From the NCBI GenBank assembly GCA_044223515.1, contig JBGALV010000001.1:1-64000 (forward strand): a DNA stretch of 64,000 nt, in the 5' to 3' direction. Positions 16,721 to 26,845 of the stretch are shown piece by piece. Position 1 is the first letter of the stretch, and each line of letters begins with the position of its first letter. The translations under genes and the position numbers were made by a program. The stretch is from SHVZ01 sp044223515 (GTDB taxonomy: Bacteria > Pseudomonadota > Alphaproteobacteria > SHVZ01). The notes below the pieces were generated by a model. It did not search any database. It had not been told where the DNA came from and was given only the letters and a program-made list of their open reading frames with translations.

Positions 16721-18778
16721 ATGCCGAAGCTCAAAGTCGACGACGTCGAGGTCGAGGTCCCCGCCGGGTTCACCGTGCTCCAGGCCTGCGAGGTCGCGGG
16801 CGTCGAGATCCCGCGCTTCTGCTACCACGACCGCCTCTCGATCGCCGGCAACTGCCGGATGTGCCTGGTCGAGATGGAGAAGTCGCCGAAGCCGGTCGCC
16901 TCCTGCGCGATGCCGGCCGCCGACAACATGGTGATCAAGACCAACTCGGCCATGGCGAAGAAGGCGCGCCAGGGCGTGATGGAATTCCTGCTGATCAACC
17001 ACCCGCTCGACTGCCCGATCTGCGACCAGGGCGGCGAATGCGACCTGCAGGACCAGGCCGTCGCCTACGGCATGGACCACAGCCGCTACCAGGAGAACAA
17101 GCGGGCGGTCAAAGACAAGTACATGGGGCCGCTGGTCAAGACGATCATGACCCGCTGCATCCATTGCACGCGCTGCGTCCGCTTCGCGACCGAGGTCGCC
17201 GGCGTCGAGGATCTGGGCCTGCTCTATCGCGGCGAGAACGCGCAGATCACCACATATCTCGAGAAGGCGTTCGCTTCCGAGCTCTCCGGCAACGTGATCG
17301 ACCTCTGCCCGGTCGGCGCGCTGACCTCGAAGCCCTACGCCTTCACCGCGCGCCCATGGGAACTGCGCAAGACCGAGTCCGTCGACGTTTCCGACGCGCT
17401 CGGCGCCAACATCCGCATCGACGTCCGCGGCAACGAGGTGCTGCGCGTGCTGCCGCGCCTGAACGAGGACGTGAACGAGGAGTGGATCTCCGACAAGGCG
17501 CGCTTCGCCGTCGACGGCCTGAAGCGCCAGCGCCTCGACCGCCCTTACGTGCGAAAGAACGGCAAGCTGCAGCCGGCGACCTGGGACGAGGCGCTGTCGA
17601 TCGCGGCCGAGAAGCTGAAGGCGGCGGGATCGAAGGCTGCGGCGATCGCGGGCGATCTCTGCGACGCCGAGAGCATGGTCGCGCTCAAGGACCTGATGGC
17701 TTCGCTGGGTGCGACCAGCATCGACTGCCGCCAGGACGGTGCGAAGCTCGACGCCTCGGTGCGGGGATCCTACATCTTCAATGCCGGCATCGCCGGCATC
17801 GAGCAGGCCGACGCGATCCTTCTGATCGGCACCAACCCGCGCGCCGAAGCGCCGGTGTTGAGCGCGCGTCTTCGCAAGCGCTTCCTCCAGGGCGGCCTCA
17901 AGATCGCGGCGATCGGGCCTAAGGTCGAGATGACCTTCCCGGTGGAGAACCTCGGCGCCGGCGCGCAGACGCTTGCCGAGGTCGCCGAGGGCCGCCATGC
18001 CTTCTTCGAGACGCTGAAGGCGGCGAAGAAGCCGATGCTGATCGTGGGCCAGGGCGCGTTGCGCGGGGCCAACGGCTCGGCGGTGCTGGCATCGGTCCGC
18101 GCGCTCGCCGATAAGGCCGGCGCGATCAAGGAAGACTGGAACGGCTTCTGCGTGCTGCACACGGCGGCCGCGCGCGTCGGCGGACTCGACCTCGGCCTCG
18201 TGCCGGGCGCGGGCGGCCGCGACGTCGCCGGCATCCTCGACGGGGCCGGGAAGGGCGAGGTTCCGGTCGTCTATCTGCTGGGCGCCGACGAGATCGACAC
18301 CGCGAAGCTGGGCTCGGCCTTCGTGATCTACCAGGGCCATCACGGCGATGCCGGTGCCAACCGCGCCGACGTGATCCTGCCGGGGGCGGCCTACACCGAG
18401 AAGAACGGCACCTACGTCAATACCGAGGGCCGGGTGCAACTCGGCCGTCTCGCCGCGTTCCCGCCGGGCGAGGCGCGCGAGGACTGGAAGATCCTGCGCG
18501 CGCTGTCGGAGAAGCTGGGCCAGCCGCTGCCTTACGACAATCTCGGCCAGGTCCGACGGCGCCTCGTCGCCGTCAACCCGGTGTTCGGCACGCTCGAGGA
18601 AGCGAAGCCGGGCGCCTGGGGGCCCTTCGGCCAGGCGGGTTCGATGGGTGCGGAGCCCTTCGTCTCGCCGATCTCCAACTTCTACATGACCGATCCGATC
18701 AGCCGCGCCTCGCCGACCATGGCCGAGTGCACGAGCGTGTTCGTGAACGGCCAGGCCAGGACCGGTACCCATGGCTGA
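16721..18778 (+). CDS. nuoG: NADH-quinone oxidoreductase subunit G
   Basis: 685 aa. An N-terminal 2Fe-2S ferredoxin domain (C-Y-H-D-R ... C-R-M-C), a His/Cys cluster segment (H-P-L-D-C-P-I-C-D-Q-G-G-E-C) and C-I-H-C-T-R-C carry clusters N1b, N5 and N4. The rest is the molybdopterin-oxidoreductase-like scaffold, without cofactor ligands. The length matches the alphaproteobacterial form. The last eight bases overlap nuoH. Confidence 0.97.
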   Translation: MPKLKVDDVEVEVPAGFTVLQACEVAGVEIPRFCYHDRLSIAGNCRMCLVEMEKSPKPVASCAMPAADNMVIKTNSAMAKKARQGVMEFLLINHPLDCPICDQGGECDLQDQAVAYGMDHSRYQENKRAVKDKYMGPLVKTIMTRCIHCTRCVRFATEVAGVEDLGLLYRGENAQITTYLEKAFASELSGNVIDLCPVGALTSKPYAFTARPWELRKTESVDVSDALGANIRIDVRGNEVLRVLPRLNEDVNEEWISDKARFAVDGLKRQRLDRPYVRKNGKLQPATWDEALSIAAEKLKAAGSKAAAIAGDLCDAESMVALKDLMASLGATSIDCRQDGAKLDASVRGSYIFNAGIAGIEQADAILLIGTNPRAEAPVLSARLRKRFLQGGLKIAAIGPKVEMTFPVENLGAGAQTLAEVAEGRHAFFETLKAAKKPMLIVGQGALRGANGSAVLASVRALADKAGAIKEDWNGFCVLHTAAARVGGLDLGLVPGAGGRDVAGILDGAGKGEVPVVYLLGADEIDTAKLGSAFVIYQGHHGDAGANRADVILPGAAYTEKNGTYVNTEGRVQLGRLAAFPPGEAREDWKILRALSEKLGQPLPYDNLGQVRRRLVAVNPVFGTLEEAKPGAWGPFGQAGSMGAEPFVSPISNFYMTDPISRASPTMAECTSVFVNGQARTGTHG

Positions 18779-19778
18779 GTTCCTGACCGTCTACGCGTAT
18801 CCGACCGCGATCATCCTCGCGCAGATCGTTGCGATCATCCTGCCGCTGCTGCTGGCGGTCGCCTACCTGACCTTCGCCGAGCGCAAGGTGCTGGCGGCGA
18901 TGCAGCTTCGCCGCGGCCCCAACGTCGTCGGTCCCTTCGGCCTGTTCCAGCCGATCGCCGACGGCCTCAAGCTGCTGTCGAAGGAGACGATCCTTCCGTC
19001 CGGTGCCAACCGCGCGGTCTTCCTGATGGCGCCGATGCTCACCTTCATCCTGGCGCTGATCGGATGGGCGGTGATCCCGTTCGGCGAGGGCATCGTGCTC
19101 GCCGACATCAATGTCGGCATCCTCTACCTCTTCGCGATCTCCTCGCTCGGCGTGTATGGCGTGATCATGGCGGGCTGGGCGTCGAACTCGAAATACGCCT
19201 TCCTCGGCGCGCTCCGCTCGGCGGCGCAGATGGTGTCTTACGAAGTCTCGATCGGCTTCGTGATCATCACCGTGCTGCTCTGCGTCGGCTCGCTGAACCT
19301 GACCGACGTCGTGCTGGCGCAGCGGAACCTCTGGTTCTGCATCCCGCTGCTGCCGATGTTCGTGATCTTCTTCATCTCCGGCCTCGCCGAGACGAACCGG
19401 CTTCCCTTCGACCTTCCCGAAGGCGAGTCCGAGATCGTCGCCGGATTCATGGTCGAGTACTCGTCGATGAGCTTCGCGCTCTTCTTCCTCGGCGAGTACG
19501 CGAACATGATCCTGGTCTCGGCGATGACCGCGATCCTGTTCCTTGGCGGCTGGCTGCCGCCCTTCGACATCGCGCCGTTCAACTGGATTCCGGGACCGAT
19601 CTGGTTCGCGCTGAAGATCGCGTTCCTGCTGTTCTGTTTCCTTTGGGTGCGCGCCACTTTCCCGCGTTATCGCTACGACCAACTCATGCGGCTCGGCTGG
19701 AAGGTCTTCCTGCCGATCTCGCTCGCCTGGGTGGTCTTGACCGCCGGCTTCCTTGTCGCGTTCGACAAGGTGCCGTGA
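18771..19778 (+). CDS. nuoH: NADH-quinone oxidoreductase subunit H
   Basis: 335 aa, eight predicted membrane helices. Conserved A-E-R-K-V-L-A-A-M-Q-x-R-R-G-P-N-V-V-G near residues 30-48 and the acidic loop E-T-N-R-x-P-F-D-L-P-E-G-E-S-E-x-V-A-G. It anchors the peripheral arm and shapes the quinone tunnel. Confidence 0.97.
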   Translation: MAEFLTVYAYPTAIILAQIVAIILPLLLAVAYLTFAERKVLAAMQLRRGPNVVGPFGLFQPIADGLKLLSKETILPSGANRAVFLMAPMLTFILALIGWAVIPFGEGIVLADINVGILYLFAISSLGVYGVIMAGWASNSKYAFLGALRSAAQMVSYEVSIGFVIITVLLCVGSLNLTDVVLAQRNLWFCIPLLPMFVIFFISGLAETNRLPFDLPEGESEIVAGFMVEYSSMSFALFFLGEYANMILVSAMTAILFLGGWLPPFDIAPFNWIPGPIWFALKIAFLLFCFLWVRATFPRYRYDQLMRLGWKVFLPISLAWVVLTAGFLVAFDKVP

Positions 19779-19790
19779 CGGAGGAATGAC

Positions 19791-20279
19791 ATGGCTGTCT
19801 TAGGCAACGCCGCGAAGAGCCTGCTGCTCGGAGAGCTGATCTCCGGCATGGCCATCACCTTGCGCTACTTCTTCACGCCCAAGGTGACCCTGAACTATCC
19901 CTACGAGAAGGGCCCGCTCAGCCCGCGCTTCCGCGGTGAGCACGCGCTTCGCCGCTACCCGAACGGCGAGGAGCGCTGCATCGCGTGCAAGCTGTGCGAG
20001 GCGGTGTGCCCGGCGCAGGCGATCACGATCGAGGCCGAGCCCCGCGAGGACGGCAGCCGCCGCACCACGCGCTACGACATCGACATGACCAAGTGCATCT
20101 ACTGCGGCTTCTGCCAGGAAGCCTGCCCGGTGGATGCGATCGTCGAGGGACCGAACTTCGAGTTCGCCGCCGAGACCCGCGAGGAGCTCTTCTACAACAA
20201 GGAGAAGCTGCTCGAGAACGGCGACCGGTGGGAGTCGGAGATCCAGGCCAACCTCGTCGCCGACGCGCCGTACAGGTGA
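19791..20279 (+). CDS. nuoI: NADH-quinone oxidoreductase subunit I
   Basis: 162 aa with two 4Fe-4S motifs, C-I-A-C-K-L-C-E-A-V-C-P and C-I-Y-C-G-F-C-Q-E-A-C-P, holding N6a and N6b. It links the NuoG chain to NuoB. GGAGG-like sequence precedes the ATG. Confidence 0.97.
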   Translation: MAVLGNAAKSLLLGELISGMAITLRYFFTPKVTLNYPYEKGPLSPRFRGEHALRRYPNGEERCIACKLCEAVCPAQAITIEAEPREDGSRRTTRYDIDMTKCIYCGFCQEACPVDAIVEGPNFEFAAETREELFYNKEKLLENGDRWESEIQANLVADAPYR

Positions 20280-20286
20280 GCCGACC

Positions 20287-20895
20287 ATGGTGATCCAGGC
20301 GCTCTCCTTCTATCTCTTCGCGCTGGTGGCGGTGGCCTCCGGCGTGATGGTGATCTCGGCCAGGAATCCGGTCCACTCGGTCCTGTTCCTCATCCTCGCC
20401 TTCTTCAACGCGGCCGGCCTCTTCGTCCTGATGGGGGCGGAGTTCCTGGCGATGATCCTGGTCATCGTCTACGTCGGCGCGGTCGCGGTGCTGTTCCTGT
20501 TCGTCGTCATGATGCTCGACATCAACTTCGCGCGGATGCGGCAGGGGCTCCTGAACTACGTGCCGATAGGTGCCGCGGTCGGGCTCATCTTGCTGGCCGA
20601 GCTCGTGCTGATCTTCGGCTCGTGGATCGGAGCGCCCGACGGCGCCCAGACCCGGCCGATGCCGCCGATCTCGGAGATGAGCAATACCGAGGCGCTGGGG
20701 CGCATCCTCTATACCGACTACGTCTACCTGTTCCAGGCGTCGGGCATGGTGCTGCTGGTGGCGATGGTCGGTGCGATCGTACTGACGCTCCGCCAGCGCG
20801 GCGGCGTCCGCCGCCAGACCATCGGCACCCAGGTCGCGCGCACCAAGGCGGAGTCGGTCGAGGTCGTGAAGGTCCGGACGGGGAGCGGCGTCTGA
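20287..20895 (+). CDS. nuoJ: NADH-quinone oxidoreductase subunit J
   Basis: 202 aa from the ATG at 20287; five membrane helices, with Y-V-G-A-V-A-V-L-F-L-F-V-V-M-M-L in the third, the pi-bulge helix. The C-terminal tail is Arg/Val-rich and cytosolic. The stop overlaps nuoK (ATGA-type). Confidence 0.96.
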   Translation: MVIQALSFYLFALVAVASGVMVISARNPVHSVLFLILAFFNAAGLFVLMGAEFLAMILVIVYVGAVAVLFLFVVMMLDINFARMRQGLLNYVPIGAAVGLILLAELVLIFGSWIGAPDGAQTRPMPPISEMSNTEALGRILYTDYVYLFQASGMVLLVAMVGAIVLTLRQRGGVRRQTIGTQVARTKAESVEVVKVRTGSGV

Positions 20896-21206
20896 TGTTC
20901 GTAATCACGCTCGGCCACTACCTGACCGTCGCCGCGATCCTGTTCACGCTCGGCGTGTTCGGCATCTTCCTCAACCGCAAGAACGTCATCATCATCCTGA
21001 TGTCAGTCGAGCTTATGCTGCTCGCCGTCAACATCAACCTGGTGGCGTTCTCGACGCACATGGGTGACCTGGTCGGCCAGGTCTTCGCCATGTTCGTGCT
21101 GACCGTCGCCGCCGCCGAGGCGGCGATCGGCCTTGCGATCCTCGTCGTCTACTTCCGAAACCGCGGCTCGATCGCGGTCGAGGACATCAACCTGATGAAG
21201 GGCTGA
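20895..21206 (+). CDS. nuoK: NADH-quinone oxidoreductase subunit K
   Basis: 103 aa, three membrane helices. The membrane glutamates in S-V-E-L-M-L-L-A-V-N and A-A-E-A-A-I-G-L-A are present, as needed for proton transfer. Start at 20895 overlaps the nuoJ stop. Confidence 0.97.
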   Translation: MFVITLGHYLTVAAILFTLGVFGIFLNRKNVIIILMSVELMLLAVNINLVAFSTHMGDLVGQVFAMFVLTVAAAEAAIGLAILVVYFRNRGSIAVEDINLMKG

Positions 21207-21211
21207 CGGAC

Positions 21212-23146
21212 GTGCTGCACGCCGCTCCTGTCTTCCTGCCTCTCCTCGGCGCGATCATCGCCGGCCTCTTCGGCCGGCTGATCGGGGACCGCGGGTCGCA
21301 GCTCGTCACTGTCGGCTGCATGGCGCTGGCCGCCGTTACCGGCGCCTACGTCTTCTACGACGTCTCCCTGATGGGCCACACGCGCATCGTCGAGATCGCG
21401 TCCTGGATCGTCTCCGGCTCCTTCGACGTGACCTGGTCGGTCAGGCTCGATGCGCTGTCGGCGACGATGATCGGCATGATCTCGCTGGTCTCGTGCATGA
21501 TCCACATCTACTCGTGCGGCTACATGGCCCATGACGACTCGATCCCGAGGTTCATGGCCTATCTGAGCCTGTTCACCTTCTTCATGCTGATGCTGGTGTC
21601 GGCCGACAACTTCGTTCAGCTGTTCTTCGGCTGGGAAGGCGTCGGTCTCGCGTCGTACCTGCTGATCGGCTTCTGGTACCAGAAGCCCTCGGCGAACGCC
21701 GCGGCGATGAAGGCCTTCATCGTCAACCGCGTCGGCGACTTCGGCTTCGCGCTTGGCATCTTCGGCGTGTTCATGGTCTTCGACTCGGTCGGCTTCGACG
21801 CCGTCTTCGCCGCGACTCCGGGCAAGGTCGGCAGCACGATCAACTTCCTGGGATGGAACCTCGACACGCTGACGACGATCTGCTTGCTGCTGTTCGTCGG
21901 CGCGATGGGCAAGTCGGCGCAGCTGGGCCTGCACACCTGGCTGCCGGATGCGATGGAAGGCCCGACCCCGGTCTCGGCTCTGATCCATGCGGCGACCATG
22001 GTCACCGCCGGCGTCTTCATGGTCTGCCGGCTCTCGCCGATGTTCGAGTACGCGCCGACCGCGCTCGCGGTCGTCACCGTCGTCGGCGCCTCGACCGCGA
22101 TATTCGCCGCGACCGTCGGCCTGACGCAGTACGACATCAAGCGGGTGATCGCGTATTCGACCTGCAGCCAGCTGGGATACATGTTCTTCGCCGCCGGCGT
22201 CTCGGCCTACCAGGCGGCGATGTTCCACCTGATCACGCATGCCTTCTTCAAGGCGCTCCTGTTTCTCGGCGCCGGCTCGGTCATCCACGCCATGTCCGAC
22301 GAGCAGGACATGCGCAAGATGGGCGGCATCTGGAAGTTGATCCCGGTGACCTACGCTTTGATGTGGATCGGCAACCTGGCGCTCGCCGGCGTTCCGCCCT
22401 TCGCCGGGTTCTTCTCGAAGGACATCATGCTCGAGGCCGCCTACGCCGCGCATTCCGGCGTCGGCATGTACGCCTTCGTCATGGGCACCTTCGCGGCGCT
22501 GCTGACCGCCTTCTACTCGTGGCGCCTGCTGTTCCTGACCTTCCACGGCGCGCCCAGGGCCGATCATCACACGATGGAGCACGTGCACGAGTCGCCGCAG
22601 ATCATGCTGGCGCCGCTCTACGTGCTGGCGATCGGCGCCGTCGTCGCCGGCTTCGCGCTCAACGGCCTCTTCGTCGGCGACGGCCGCGAACACTTCTGGG
22701 GCAACGCGATCTTCGTGCTGCCCGACCACGACACGGTCGAGCACGCGCACCACGTGCCGCTCTGGGTCAAGCTGATGCCGACCATCGCCGCCGCGATCGG
22801 CATCGCCGGCGCGTACATGGCCTACATCGTGAGCCCGGAGATGCCGGGACGCATGATCGAGGCGTTCCGCGGCATCTGGCTGTTCCTCTACAACAAGTGG
22901 TACTTCGACGAACTCTATGACTGGCTGTTCGTGAAGCCGGCCTTCTGGATCGGCCGCAGCCTGTGGAAGGGCGGTGACGGCGCGGTGATCGACGGGCTCG
23001 GCCCCGACGGCATCGCCGCGACCACGGTCGCCGCGGCTCGCAGGGCAGGGCGGATGCAGACCGGCTACGTCTACCACTACGCCTTCGCCATGCTGATCGG
23101 CGTCGTGATCCTGGCGAGCTTCTACCTCTACCGGATGGGGCGCTAG
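21212..23146 (+). CDS. nuoL: NADH-quinone oxidoreductase subunit L
   Basis: 644 aa from GTG at 21212, the only sensible start directly after nuoK. Antiporter-like proton channel with F-F-G-W-E-G-V-G-L-A-S-Y-L-L-I-G-F-W and L-P-D-A-M-E-G-P-T-P-V-S-A-L-I-H-A-A-T-M-V. The C-terminal lateral helix region follows residue 520. Distal proton pump of complex I. Confidence 0.97.
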   Translation: MLHAAPVFLPLLGAIIAGLFGRLIGDRGSQLVTVGCMALAAVTGAYVFYDVSLMGHTRIVEIASWIVSGSFDVTWSVRLDALSATMIGMISLVSCMIHIYSCGYMAHDDSIPRFMAYLSLFTFFMLMLVSADNFVQLFFGWEGVGLASYLLIGFWYQKPSANAAAMKAFIVNRVGDFGFALGIFGVFMVFDSVGFDAVFAATPGKVGSTINFLGWNLDTLTTICLLLFVGAMGKSAQLGLHTWLPDAMEGPTPVSALIHAATMVTAGVFMVCRLSPMFEYAPTALAVVTVVGASTAIFAATVGLTQYDIKRVIAYSTCSQLGYMFFAAGVSAYQAAMFHLITHAFFKALLFLGAGSVIHAMSDEQDMRKMGGIWKLIPVTYALMWIGNLALAGVPPFAGFFSKDIMLEAAYAAHSGVGMYAFVMGTFAALLTAFYSWRLLFLTFHGAPRADHHTMEHVHESPQIMLAPLYVLAIGAVVAGFALNGLFVGDGREHFWGNAIFVLPDHDTVEHAHHVPLWVKLMPTIAAAIGIAGAYMAYIVSPEMPGRMIEAFRGIWLFLYNKWYFDELYDWLFVKPAFWIGRSLWKGGDGAVIDGLGPDGIAATTVAAARRAGRMQTGYVYHYAFAMLIGVVILASFYLYRMGR

Positions 23147-23149
23147 ACG

Positions 23150-24667
23150 ATGAGCGATTGGCCCATCCTGTCGCTGACGACGTTCCTTCCGCTCGTCGGT
23201 GCGGCGATCATCCTGCTGACACGCGGATCTCCCGAGGTCGTGGCGCGCAACGCGCGCTGGATCGCGCTCTGGACCTCGGTGATCGTCTTCTTCGTGTCGC
23301 TGCCGCTCTGGCTCAACTTCGATCCGGACGTCTCGGACTTCCAGTTCGTTGAGAAGGCGGCGTGGATCCCGGCCTTCGGGATCAACTATCACATGGGCGT
23401 CGACGGCATCTCGATGTTCTTCATCCTGCTGTCGACCCTGCTGACGCCGATCTGCGTGCTGGCGAGCTGGGAAGCGGTCGAGCACCGGGTCAAGGAGTAC
23501 ATGGTCGCGTTCCTGGTGCTCGAGACCTTCATGGTCGGCACCTTCGCCGCGCTCGACTTCGTCGTCTTCTACATCTTCTTCGAGGCCGTCCTGATCCCGA
23601 TGTTCCTGATCATCGGCATCTGGGGGGGCGCACGCCGGGTCTACTCGGCCTTCAAGTTCTTCCTCTATACGCTCACCGGCTCGGTCCTGATGCTGCTGGC
23701 GATCCTCGCCATCTTCTTCGAGACCGGGACCACCGACATCCCAACCCTGATGTCGGCGCATCTGCCGCTCGCCATGCAGAAGTGGCTGTGGCTGGCGTTC
23801 TTCGCCTCGTTCGCCGTCAAGGTGCCGATGTGGCCGGTCCACACTTGGCTGCCCGATGCGCACGTGGAAGCGCCGACCGCGGGCTCGGTGATCCTCGCCG
23901 GCGTGCTCCTGAAGATGGGCGCCTACGGCTTCCTCCGCTTCTCGGTGCCGATGCTGCCGGAGGCTACCCACTACTTCACGCCGCTGGTCTACGGGCTCTC
24001 GGTGGTGGCGGTGATCTACACCTCGCTGGTGGCGCTGGCCCAGGAGGACATGAAGAAGCTGATCGCCTACTCGTCGGTCGCCCACATGGGCTACGTGACG
24101 ATCGGCATCTTCGCGCTGAACACCCAGGCGGTGACGGGCGCGGTCTACCAGATGCTGAGCCATGGCGTCGTCTCGGCCGCGCTGTTCCTCTGCGTCGGCG
24201 TCGTCTACGACCGCATCCACAGCCGCGAGATCGCGCGCTACGGCGGCCTGGTCAACCGGATGCCGGCCTACGCCTTCACCTTCATGGTCTTCACCATGGC
24301 CTCCGTCGGCCTGCCCGGAACCTCCGGCTTCGTCGGCGAGTTCCTGGTGCTGACCGGCGCTTTCCAGGCCTCGACCCTGGTGGCGACGCTCGCCACCTCG
24401 GGCGTCGTGCTGGGCGCGGCCTACATGCTCTACCTCTACCGGCGCGTGATCTTCGGCAAGCTCGAGAAGGAGGATCTGAAGTCGATCCTCGATCTCTCCT
24501 GGCGCGAGGTCGCGGTGTTCGCGCCGCTGGTGGTGCTGACCATCTGGATGGGCGTCTACCCGGTCTCCTTCACCCGGCCGATGCACGTCTCCATCGTCAA
24601 CCTCGTGACCAAGTACGAGACCGCCCAGGTCCCGCGCGCCTCGACGGTCGCGGACGCCAGGCGCTAG
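23150..24667 (+). CDS. nuoM: NADH-quinone oxidoreductase subunit M
   Basis: 505 aa, 14-helix antiporter-like subunit; E-A-V-L-I-P-M-F-L-I-I-G and H-T-W-L-P-D-A-H-V-E-A-P-T-A-G-S-V motifs are intact. Three bases separate it from nuoL. Confidence 0.97.
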   Translation: MSDWPILSLTTFLPLVGAAIILLTRGSPEVVARNARWIALWTSVIVFFVSLPLWLNFDPDVSDFQFVEKAAWIPAFGINYHMGVDGISMFFILLSTLLTPICVLASWEAVEHRVKEYMVAFLVLETFMVGTFAALDFVVFYIFFEAVLIPMFLIIGIWGGARRVYSAFKFFLYTLTGSVLMLLAILAIFFETGTTDIPTLMSAHLPLAMQKWLWLAFFASFAVKVPMWPVHTWLPDAHVEAPTAGSVILAGVLLKMGAYGFLRFSVPMLPEATHYFTPLVYGLSVVAVIYTSLVALAQEDMKKLIAYSSVAHMGYVTIGIFALNTQAVTGAVYQMLSHGVVSAALFLCVGVVYDRIHSREIARYGGLVNRMPAYAFTFMVFTMASVGLPGTSGFVGEFLVLTGAFQASTLVATLATSGVVLGAAYMLYLYRRVIFGKLEKEDLKSILDLSWREVAVFAPLVVLTIWMGVYPVSFTRPMHVSIVNLVTKYETAQVPRASTVADARR

Positions 24668-24671
24668 GACC

Positions 24672-26126
24672 ATGCCCATGACCTCGATCCCGCTGATGCC
24701 GGCACTGCCGGAGATCTGGCTGGCGGTAGCCGGCATGGCGCTCCTGATGATCGGCGTCTTCCGCGGCGACAAGGGCACGCGCAGCCTCTCCTGGCTCTCG
24801 GTGCTGGTGCTTCTGGTCGCGGCTTTCCTGGTGATGGGCGGTGCGCCCGGCCGCACCGTCGCTTTCGGCGGCCAGTTCGTGACCGATGCGTTCGCGATCT
24901 TCGTCAAGGTGCTGGTGCTGCTGGGCTCGGCGGTCTCGATCGTCCTCGCTCTCGACTACATCGAGAGGGAGGATATGGGGCGCTTCGAGTATCCGGTGCT
25001 GATCGTGCTGGCGACGCTCGGCATGCTGGTCATGGTCTCGGCCAACGACCTGATCACGCTCTATCTCGGCCTCGAGCTGCAGTCGCTGGCGCTCTATGTC
25101 GTCGCTTCGTTCCAGCGCGATCGCATCCGCTCGACCGAGGCCGGCCTCAAGTACTTCGTCCTCGGCGCGTTGTCGTCCGGCATGCTGCTCTACGGCTGCT
25201 CGATGATCTATGGCGCGACCGGCGCCACCGGCTTCGAGGCGATCGCCCAGTCGGTCGCCGACAACGAGGGCGCCGCCTCGATCGGCCTCGTTTTCGGCAT
25301 CGTGTTCCTCGCCGCCGGCCTCGCCTTCAAGGTCTCGGCGGTGCCGTTCCACATGTGGACGCCCGACGTCTACGAGGGCGCACCGACACCGGTGACCGCG
25401 CTGTTCGCGATCGCGCCCAAGGCGGCCGCTGTGGCGCTGTTCGTCCGCGTGATGATCGGGCCGTTCGGCGAGCTGGTGATCGACTGGCGGCCGATCCTGA
25501 TGGCGATCTCGATTGGCTCGATGGCGCTCGGATCCATCGCCGCGATCAACCAGACCAACATCAAGCGCCTGCTTGCCTACAGCTCGATCGGCAATATGGG
25601 CTATGCGCTGGTCGGCCTTGCCGCCGGCACCGAGTCCGGCGTCCGCGGCGTCCTGATCTACCTCGCGATCTACCTGGTGATGACGGCCGGATCCTTCGCC
25701 GTCGTCCTGTCGATGCGCCAGGGCGGCAAGATGGTCGAGAACATCTCCGACCTTGCCGGCCTCTCCCGGACCCATCCGGCGATGGCGCTCGCCTTCGCGA
25801 TCTTCCTGTTCTCGCTCGCCGGCATCCCGCCGCTCGCCGGGTTCTTTGGCAAGCTCTACGTCTTCCTCGCCGCGGTCGAGGCGGGCCTCTACACGCTGGC
25901 GGTGATCGGCGTGCTGACCTCGGTGGTGGGCGCCTTCTACTACCTCCGCATCATCAAGATCATGTACTTCGACGAGGCGGCGGTGCCGCTCGACAAGGAC
26001 GCGATCGGCGGCACGGTCGGCGCGGTGCAGGCGGTCAGCGCGCTGCTGATCCTGCTGTTCTTCATCTGGCCGAGCCCGGTGCTGACCACGGCGGCGATGG
26101 CCGCGCGGGCGCTCTTCCCGGCATGA
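24672..26126 (+). CDS. nuoN: NADH-quinone oxidoreductase subunit N
   Basis: 484 aa (MPMTSIPLMPALPEIW start; an internal ATG at 24678 is possible). Antiporter-like subunit with L-G-L-E-L-Q-S-L-A-L-Y-V and P-F-H-M-W-T-P-D-V-Y-E-G-A-P-T-P-V-T. Last complex I gene; its stop overlaps birA. Confidence 0.97.
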   Translation: MPMTSIPLMPALPEIWLAVAGMALLMIGVFRGDKGTRSLSWLSVLVLLVAAFLVMGGAPGRTVAFGGQFVTDAFAIFVKVLVLLGSAVSIVLALDYIEREDMGRFEYPVLIVLATLGMLVMVSANDLITLYLGLELQSLALYVVASFQRDRIRSTEAGLKYFVLGALSSGMLLYGCSMIYGATGATGFEAIAQSVADNEGAASIGLVFGIVFLAAGLAFKVSAVPFHMWTPDVYEGAPTPVTALFAIAPKAAAVALFVRVMIGPFGELVIDWRPILMAISIGSMALGSIAAINQTNIKRLLAYSSIGNMGYALVGLAAGTESGVRGVLIYLAIYLVMTAGSFAVVLSMRQGGKMVENISDLAGLSRTHPAMALAFAIFLFSLAGIPPLAGFFGKLYVFLAAVEAGLYTLAVIGVLTSVVGAFYYLRIIKIMYFDEAAVPLDKDAIGGTVGAVQAVSALLILLFFIWPSPVLTTAAMAARALFPA

Positions 26127-26845
26127 CGCTCCCCGCCGAATTCCGGCGGGTCGCGTACGAAGAGGTCGGATCCACCAACGCCGAGGCGCTCCGCCTCGCC
26201 GAGGCTGGTGTGCCCGAGTTCACCTACGTGACCACGCGGCGGCAATCAGCCGGCCGGGGCCGTCGCGGCAAGACCTGGGTCTCGCCCGAGGGCAACCTCT
26301 ACGCCACGATCGTGCTGAGGCCCGAGCGTCCGGTCTCGGTGGTCTCGCAGCTCTCCTTCGTCGCCGCCCTCGCGGTCGGCGACCTCGTCGACCGGCTCGG
26401 CGTCACCGGCAACGTCGGCTTCAAGTGGCCCAACGACGTGCTCGTCGACGGCGCCAAGATCTGCGGCATCCTGCTCGAAGGCGGGCAGGGGCATCTGGTC
26501 GCCGGCATCGGCGTCAACATCGCGCATTTCCCGCCGGACACGCCCTATGGGGCGACCTCCGTCGCCGCCAAGGGTGGGCGCGCGGATCTCGAAGAGGCAA
26601 CCGACGGCCTCGCGGTCGCGTTCCTGGAACGCTACCGCCTCTGGCTGGACGAGGGGTTCGCGCCGGTGCGTGAGGCGTGGCTCGCGCGTGCCGTCGGTCT
26701 TGGCCGGGAGATCCGGGTGACCTTCCGCGAGGGCGACACCGACACAGGCATCTTCTCGGCCCTGGACGAGTCCGGCGCCATCGTGTTGACCCGAGAAGGA
26801 GGCAGCCGGAAGATCACCGCCGGAGAGATCTTCTTCGCCGCATGA
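26123..26845 (+). CDS. birA: Biotin--[acetyl-CoA-carboxylase] ligase, monofunctional
   Basis: 240 aa from the ATG at 26123 (ATGA overlap with nuoN). The catalytic loop G-R-G-R-R-G-K-T-W near 45-53 and K-W-P-N-D-V are present. It attaches biotin to carboxylase carrier proteins via biotinyl-AMP. There is no N-terminal helix-turn-helix, so unlike E. coli BirA it cannot be the biotin repressor. Its place after nuoN is typical of alphaproteobacteria. Confidence 0.95.
   Translation: MTLPAEFRRVAYEEVGSTNAEALRLAEAGVPEFTYVTTRRQSAGRGRRGKTWVSPEGNLYATIVLRPERPVSVVSQLSFVAALAVGDLVDRLGVTGNVGFKWPNDVLVDGAKICGILLEGGQGHLVAGIGVNIAHFPPDTPYGATSVAAKGGRADLEEATDGLAVAFLERYRLWLDEGFAPVREAWLARAVGLGREIRVTFREGDTDTGIFSALDESGAIVLTREGGSRKITAGEIFFAA

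Noticed and set aside
21149..24907. 1252-codon open frame on the minus strand
   Set aside because: It is antisense to nuoK-nuoN, which are certain genes; its translation is an Arg/Asp/Glu/His-rich shadow caused by high GC.
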